Shown: positions 21,335 to 26,394 of the stretch, in pieces
Layout: each line of letters starts with the position of its first letter
Position numbering within the stretch: position 1 is the first letter of the stretch
Origin: a virus
Reading direction: 5' to 3' (one strand)
Length of the DNA: 26,394 nt
Virus record (IMG/VR): IMGVR_UViG_3300042475_003908
Span: 1 to 26,394 of that record
Position numbers and translations under genes: made by a program
The notes under the pieces: model-generated
Told to the model about the DNA's origin: nothing
Databases searched by the model: none
Seen by the model: the letters and a program-made list of their open reading frames with translations, nothing else

Positions 21335-24300
21335 TCTTGATGAATTTTCGGACAGTTTTTTTAAACAAGAAGAGGCCGCTGCCGCGACTCTGAAACGGAA
21401 CAGTGCACAGGCTAATCTTGATGAATTTTCGGACAGTTTCTTTAAACAAGAAGAGGCTGCTGCCGCGACCCTAATACGGAACAGTGCGCAGTTGGCGCAG
21501 GGCACCAACCCTGACCAAGAGGCGTCTTTCCAATCGCTCGCCAGCGCGACAGGCACCCCGCTTGAGACAGTCAAAGCTTTGCCGGATGTGGTTAAACAGA
21601 AGGCCACCTCGATGGCCGTTCCTGCAGACGCTATCGCCAAGGGATACCCAAGTCTCTCTAAGTTTCTAGGCCAGCCCAACAACATGGCGATAGCGCATGA
21701 TGATGTAGACAATTTGGCCGGCATTGAGAAACTGATAGGTAAGACTTCGGTCAGCGCGTACCGGCCTTCGTGGGGCGAGCGCGTGCATGATTGGATCGGT
21801 GAAGCGTTCGGTATGCCCGGCCGCGAGCAGGCGCGAGCCACAATGATTCTGACCGCGCGGGATATGGGTTTGACCCCCGCAGAGTTCAGAGCAAAGACTG
21901 GTGGGATGTCTGAAATACCCGATCAGATCGGCAGTAAATTTATCAACAGTGTGAGTTTCGGGCTTATCCCTGACGTGGCGCTCGACCCGCTAACCACGAG
22001 CGGGGGCATTGCGGCGGGTGTTGGGGGCTTAGCTGGGTTCCTTGGTGGTCCTGCTGTTGTTGCCTCAAAAGGGCTAACACGGGCGGGGGCGCTTGGCTTC
22101 ACCAAAGTGGCGGCCACAGACAGTTTTGCGAAAGCTTTGGCGCGTGGCGTGTGGCGGGATGTCATGGTTATGGGCGCTGCCTTTGGGCTAGGGAACATAG
22201 GCGAGGCGATTGATTCCCCAGACATAGCAACCGCCGCCACGGAAACGGCGGCTGCGGTGGGGACTGGGATGCTTCTGGGCGTGGTTAACGCTGTTGGGGC
22301 GCGGGTGCTGCCCGACAACACTTTCGCGCAGTTTATCGCCCGTGCGGTTGGGGTCAACGCCGCAACCGATGAGATTCAAGGCACCAGTCTTACCGACGAA
22401 CGCCCCATCGCGCAGAAAGTTTTCGACTACGGGGTCAACACTTTCTTTTCCCTCAAGGGCGCAGGCCGCGTTCAGGGTGGTTGGTTCAAAGACGCGGCCA
22501 AAGCTGACCTTGCGGTGCAAGACCACGCCACGATCAGCACCCTATCCGAATTAGCGGCAGCGTCCAAGCTTCGTGGCCGAGACCTAGAAAGTTTCAAAAA
22601 CTTTGTCACAGACGCAGCGGAGCAGGAAGGGTTGACTGATCTGTTTGTGAATCCTACTGATCTAGCGCAGGCGGGGGTTGACCCACTTCAGATCGCGGTG
22701 GCGGTGCCATCTCTGCGGGAACCGCTATTGGCCGCGCTGCAAACAGGTACGGACGTGAAAATCCCCGTGGCTGATTTCGTTTCTCACATTGCTGGCAATG
22801 AACTTGGGCAGGCAATGGTCGACCACATGAAAACTGACCCGAATGGCTTCTCCAAAGCCCAAGCGGATAAGTTCACGGCAGAAGAAGGAGAAAGCCTCCG
22901 CGCCGATGTGGAGAAACTGCTTACTGAAAAACAAGGTGACGAAGCGTTCAAAGCCTCTCGCCAAGTGGTGTATGACGGGGTGCTTAAACAATTGCAGGAA
23001 GCTGGGCGGTTCACCAAGGACGTTAACGAGCCGTACGCAACGCTTCTCTCAAATTTTTATTCGGTGCAGGCTTCAAAACTTGGCGTGACCCCAGAAGAAA
23101 TGTTCGCTAGGTATCCTGTGTCGGTGAGTTCGGGAAGCGCGTTCGGCAAGGCCAATACCTTAGAAGAGGGAGCGAAGCCAGAAGACCTCAACCAATTGCA
23201 GTCTTCTCTAAGCTCTGCGGTATCCACGTTAAAACAAGAGAAGGGCACAGGCCAGCAACTGCTAGGCATCTTGAAAAATACCCCAGGTGTTAAGGCTGAA
23301 GAGCTTGCGTGGACGGGGCTTGACACTTTTCTAGCGGGCAAGAAGTCTGTCACCAAGGCAGAGATTGAGAAACACCTAGAAGACAACCAGGTGCAGGTGG
23401 AGGAGATCACCCACCGTAGCGGCGACCCTAGCCAAGACTACACACAATTCTCAAAATACACCCTCCCTGGCGGTGAGAATTACCGCGAAGTCTTGATGAC
23501 CCTACCCCCAAAAGACGGGGAACAGGGCTACAAAAGCTCTCACTTCAAAGAGGCTAATGTTATCGCTCACCTGCGGCTTAATGACCGCGTGGATGCGGAT
23601 GGCAAGCGGGTTTTGTTCGTTGAGGAATTGCAATCGGACTGGCACCAAGAGGGCCGCAAGAAGGGGTACGGTGCGGGGGAAGCAAGCGTTCCTGACGCCC
23701 CATTCAAAAAGAATTGGCACGAGATGGCTTTCCGCCGCGCGGTGCAATTGGCAGTGGAAGAGGGTTACGATAAAGTCGCTTGGACGACAGGGGAGCAACA
23801 AGCAGATCGTTATGACCTAAGCAAACAGGTCGAATCCATCACGGTCCCAATGGTGAACGAGGGCAGCCGCTCCGTGCGCATCAAGAGCAAAGAGGGGGAT
23901 ACCACCTTCAACTTGATGGTGGACAACAACGGAGTGGTAGACAGCTCGTACACCGGTGCGCAATTCCGTGGCAAGACCTTAGACGAAGTGGTCGGTAAGG
24001 ACATGGCCGAAAAGATCATGAAGGCGACCGAACCCACAGAGTTTTCAGGCGAGGGTTTGAAGGTTGGTGGCGCGGGGATGAAAGGGTTCTATGACCAAAT
24101 TTTACGCAAGTACGCGGACACTTTCGGCAAAAAGTTTGGGGCTAAGGTTGGGGAAACAGAGATACCCACAGAGGAAACAGGCACCAAAGTTCATTCCTTA
24201 GAGATCACCCCTGCCATGCGCGATAGCGCGGACAATTTCTCTTTGTTCCAAAAGGTCATCAAGAGACGTGGTTCTTTCAATGTTGAGACCAGCACGATCA

Positions 24301-26394
24301 ATCTTTTCAAGAGCGCTGACCTTTCAACCTTCCTGCATGAGAGCGGTCACTTTTTCTTGGAGACAATGAACAAGATCGCGTTGCTTGAAGACGCGCCTCT
24401 TGAAATCAAAGCGGACATGGACACCACGTTGAAGTGGCTTGGGGTTGACAGCTTGGAAGCTTGGAACGCCAAGTCGCTTGAGCAGCAACGCAACGCGCAT
24501 GAGCAGTTTGCTAGAGGTTTTGAAGCTTTCTTGTTCGAAGGCAAATCCCCAAGCAAAGAGATGGCGGGCGTATTCGCGCGGTTTAGGGATTGGTTGTTGA
24601 GTGTCTACAAGAGCGTGAGCGCGTTGCGCGTTGAGTTGAGTGACGACATGAGAGCGGTGTTCGACCGTATGTTGGCCACTGAAAACGAGATCAAAGACAT
24701 GGAGGCCGAACGCGCTTACGCCCCGTTCTTCAAAAGCGCCGAAGAGGCGGGGATGACGGCGGATGAGTTCAAGGCGTACCACGATTTAGGCCTTGAAGCC
24801 ACGCAGGAAGCGCAGCACCAGCTCGAAGCCCGTAGTCTGCGGGATATGAAGTTCGCGTCCAATGCTAAGAGCAAGGTGCTCAAGACTCTGCAACGGGAAG
24901 TAGCGGCTAAACGCGCGGCGGTAAGACGGGAAGTCACTAAGGAAGTGATGGACGAACCGGTCAACCAGGTACAAACCTTCTTGAAATTTGGTGTTGATCC
25001 TGAAACAGGAACACCGGTTGAGGGGGCGCACAAGCTGTCGATCCCTGAACTTGAAGCGTTGTACGGTGACACACCAGCGTACAAGGCCATCACCGACAAG
25101 TTGGGTTATGGGAAGTACGGCATGTTGGGGGTTGAGAAGGGTGTGCACCCTGACCAAGTGGCCGAAATGTTTGGCTTCTCTTCCGGCGACCACATGATCC
25201 GCACCATACTCGCGGCCGAAGATTCGAAAGTTAAAATCCAAGCTCTGACCGATCAGCGGATGCTGGAGCGGTATGGCGACATCACTTCGCCCGAAGCTCT
25301 TTCAAGGGCGGCGGACGAAGCGATACACAATGAGGTACGGATCAAGTTTGTGGCCACGGAGCTGAACGCCCTGCAAAAAGCTATTGGTGGCCGCAAGATA
25401 CTTGCGGAAGCCGCGCAGAGATACGCCAAAGAGATGATCTCACGCACCCAAGTTCGTGACCTTAGGCCTAGCACCTACACGGCGGCGGAAGCCCGCGCGG
25501 CGCGTAACGCTGAAACTCTCCGCGCTAAAGGGGATTTGCAAGGCGCCGCGATTGAAAAGCGCAACCAACTGGTCAACATGTACGCAGCCAAAGCCACCAG
25601 AGAGGCGCAGGACTACGTTGAGAAAAGCGTGAAATATCTTAGGAAGTTTGATAAAGACAGCATTCGCAAGTCGGTCAACCATGAGTATGTTGACCTTATC
25701 AACACCACGTTAGAACGTTTTTCCCTTAAGACCCAAACGCTCAAAGCCCTCAACAGACAAGCTTCCTTGGTTAAATGGATGGCCGGCCAGAAAGAGCTAG
25801 GGCTGGTGCCTGATATTGCGCCCGATCTGCTCAACGAGGCCTACCGCAAGAACTACAAGGATATGTCGGTGGAGGAGCTGCGGGGGCTTGTGGATTCTGT
25901 GAAGCAGATAGAGCACATGGGAAGGCTTAAGAACAAACTGCTGACCGCCAAAGACAATAGAGACTTTGCGACCACAGTGAACGGCATCGTCTCGTCTATC
26001 CAAGAGAACGCGGGTGGCAGGATCGCAGACAACACCACAAGGGCGGGGACGGGCGCGGCGGCAGAGCGGCTGTTCAACGGGTACCTAGCCTCTCACCGTA
26101 AAGTGGCGAGCTTGGCGCGTGAACTTGATGGGTTCAAAGACGGTGGTCCTGTTTGGGAGACATGGGTTCGCGCCATGAACGAAGCGGGAACAAGCGAAGC
26201 TTCGCGGCGCTCTACCGCTACCAAGAATGTTGGGGAAATTCTCAATCCGATCATGCATCAAGGTCGAATGGGCGGCAAAGGCTTGTACTTTGAAAGTGTT
26301 GGCCGTTCGTTCAACAGAGAAGAGCGCATTGGCCTGGCGCTGAACACAGGGAACGCGAGCAACATGCAACGCCTGCTTGGCGGGGAGCGGTGGA
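21327..26394 (+). CDS. Giant polyvalent-type ejected protein with HESGH zincin site (partial, at least 1689 aa)
   Basis: The frame opens at ATG 21327 and stays open to the right edge, so the true size is larger. The N-terminus is a 27-residue peptide in duplicate. Residues about 200-350 hold Gly/Ala-rich hydrophobic helices that could cross a membrane. Near residues 655-970 is a domain (WTGLDTFLAGKKSVTKAEIE, YTLPGGENYREVLMTLPP, VLFVEELQSDWHQEGRKKGY) known from phage and conjugative-element large polyvalent proteins. Residues about 998-1110 hold STFLHESGHFF (H1004, E1005, H1008) and FARGFEAFLFEGK (E1066), a zincin metallopeptidase pattern. Long helices follow. It is probably packaged and injected with DNA to act on host targets. 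No stop or frameshift is seen. Confidence 0.85.
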   Translation, partial: MANLDEFSDSFFKQEEAAAATLKRNSAQANLDEFSDSFFKQEEAAAATLIRNSAQLAQGTNPDQEASFQSLASATGTPLETVKALPDVVKQKATSMAVPADAIAKGYPSLSKFLGQPNNMAIAHDDVDNLAGIEKLIGKTSVSAYRPSWGERVHDWIGEAFGMPGREQARATMILTARDMGLTPAEFRAKTGGMSEIPDQIGSKFINSVSFGLIPDVALDPLTTSGGIAAGVGGLAGFLGGPAVVASKGLTRAGALGFTKVAATDSFAKALARGVWRDVMVMGAAFGLGNIGEAIDSPDIATAATETAAAVGTGMLLGVVNAVGARVLPDNTFAQFIARAVGVNAATDEIQGTSLTDERPIAQKVFDYGVNTFFSLKGAGRVQGGWFKDAAKADLAVQDHATISTLSELAAASKLRGRDLESFKNFVTDAAEQEGLTDLFVNPTDLAQAGVDPLQIAVAVPSLREPLLAALQTGTDVKIPVADFVSHIAGNELGQAMVDHMKTDPNGFSKAQADKFTAEEGESLRADVEKLLTEKQGDEAFKASRQVVYDGVLKQLQEAGRFTKDVNEPYATLLSNFYSVQASKLGVTPEEMFARYPVSVSSGSAFGKANTLEEGAKPEDLNQLQSSLSSAVSTLKQEKGTGQQLLGILKNTPGVKAEELAWTGLDTFLAGKKSVTKAEIEKHLEDNQVQVEEITHRSGDPSQDYTQFSKYTLPGGENYREVLMTLPPKDGEQGYKSSHFKEANVIAHLRLNDRVDADGKRVLFVEELQSDWHQEGRKKGYGAGEASVPDAPFKKNWHEMAFRRAVQLAVEEGYDKVAWTTGEQQADRYDLSKQVESITVPMVNEGSRSVRIKSKEGDTTFNLMVDNNGVVDSSYTGAQFRGKTLDEVVGKDMAEKIMKATEPTEFSGEGLKVGGAGMKGFYDQILRKYADTFGKKFGAKVGETEIPTEETGTKVHSLEITPAMRDSADNFSLFQKVIKRRGSFNVETSTINLFKSADLSTFLHESGHFFLETMNKIALLEDAPLEIKADMDTTLKWLGVDSLEAWNAKSLEQQRNAHEQFARGFEAFLFEGKSPSKEMAGVFARFRDWLLSVYKSVSALRVELSDDMRAVFDRMLATENEIKDMEAERAYAPFFKSAEEAGMTADEFKAYHDLGLEATQEAQHQLEARSLRDMKFASNAKSKVLKTLQREVAAKRAAVRREVTKEVMDEPVNQVQTFLKFGVDPETGTPVEGAHKLSIPELEALYGDTPAYKAITDKLGYGKYGMLGVEKGVHPDQVAEMFGFSSGDHMIRTILAAEDSKVKIQALTDQRMLERYGDITSPEALSRAADEAIHNEVRIKFVATELNALQKAIGGRKILAEAAQRYAKEMISRTQVRDLRPSTYTAAEARAARNAETLRAKGDLQGAAIEKRNQLVNMYAAKATREAQDYVEKSVKYLRKFDKDSIRKSVNHEYVDLINTTLERFSLKTQTLKALNRQASLVKWMAGQKELGLVPDIAPDLLNEAYRKNYKDMSVEELRGLVDSVKQIEHMGRLKNKLLTAKDNRDFATTVNGIVSSIQENAGGRIADNTTRAGTGAAAERLFNGYLASHRKVASLARELDGFKDGGPVWETWVRAMNEAGTSEASRRSTATKNVGEILNPIMHQGRMGGKGLYFESVGRSFNREERIGLALNTGNASNMQRLLGGERW
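21330..21491 (+). repeat. 81-base tandem duplication at the start of the giant gene
   Basis: Bases 21330-21410 and 21411-21491 are two head-to-tail copies of 27 codons (beginning ANLDEFSDSFFKQEE). They differ at six positions; five are synonymous and one changes Lys to Ile. The duplicate peptide is therefore old enough to have diverged but appears conserved as protein. Confidence 0.97.

Noticed and set aside
13275-26394. Diversity-generating retroelement, as in BPP-1
   Set aside because: No reverse transcriptase and no pair of template/variable repeats with adenine-specific differences is visible in this window.
1-26394. tRNA genes, insertion sequences, attachment sites
   Set aside because: None was recognised by eye: no transposase or integrase frame, and no cloverleaf noticed in the few intergenic gaps. 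A dedicated tRNA scan was not possible.

Overview
The window is one end-truncated stretch of a tailed-phage genome (Caudoviricetes) with a short-tailed, podovirus-type virion. The evidence is a T7-gp8-like head-to-tail connecting portal, T7 gp11/gp12-like tail adaptor and nozzle proteins, a T7 gp14-like core protein, a transglycosylase-bearing internal virion protein, and no tape measure or tail-tube/sheath genes. The head genes follow the order known from Bordetella phage BPP-1 (Bbp19-like, scaffold, major capsid protein, Bbp16-like cement). The host is probably a proteobacterium: the protein families point there, and four sigma70-like promoters are visible. It cannot be named more precisely. 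No integrase is present, so lifestyle is open; the AlpA-like and YdaS/Cro-like regulators are compatible with a temperate phage or a former one.

Layout. (1) 1-1340, minus strand: a recombination/replication pair, a PD-(D/E)XK DUF2800-type nuclease that runs off the left edge and a small protein with an Ala/Pro linker, read from a good promoter at 1398-1426. (2) 1561-4878, plus strand: two small regulatory or metal-binding proteins, then an AlpA-like protein and a primase/VirE-helicase fusion read from their own promoter at 2188-2216. (3) 4951-6436, minus strand: six small, mostly unrecognised proteins ending in an Arc-type ribbon-helix-helix protein, read from a strong promoter at 6500-6528. 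Several share a reiterated translation leader. (4) 6437-6880: a 444-base, AT-rich, gene-free control region with regularly spaced TTTTACGTG repeats, a 12-base palindrome, a long inverted repeat, and a near-consensus DnaA box. It is the best candidate for a replication origin or early/late switch. (5) 6881-26394, plus strand: the virion operon. It holds an HTH protein, small and large terminase, a glycine-zipper protein, portal, a decoration-like protein, capsid staple-like protein, Bbp19-like, scaffold, capsid, cement, and a small protein. Next come a strong terminator, tail adaptor, nozzle, GNAT acetyltransferase, gp14-like core protein, transglycosylase ejection protein, and a giant polyvalent-type protein of at least 1689 residues that continues past the right edge.

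How it works together. Regions 1 and 2 supply DNA replication and recombination. Region 3 is a likely early host-takeover or anti-defence cassette. Region 5 builds the capsid, packages DNA, and loads the ejection proteins. The giant last protein carries a zincin-type HESGH site and domains typical of large polyvalent proteins. It follows the ejection proteins, so it is probably packaged and injected with the DNA. The least-described material is the small-gene cassette with its repeat-rich control region, and the giant protein with its duplicated N-terminal peptide.
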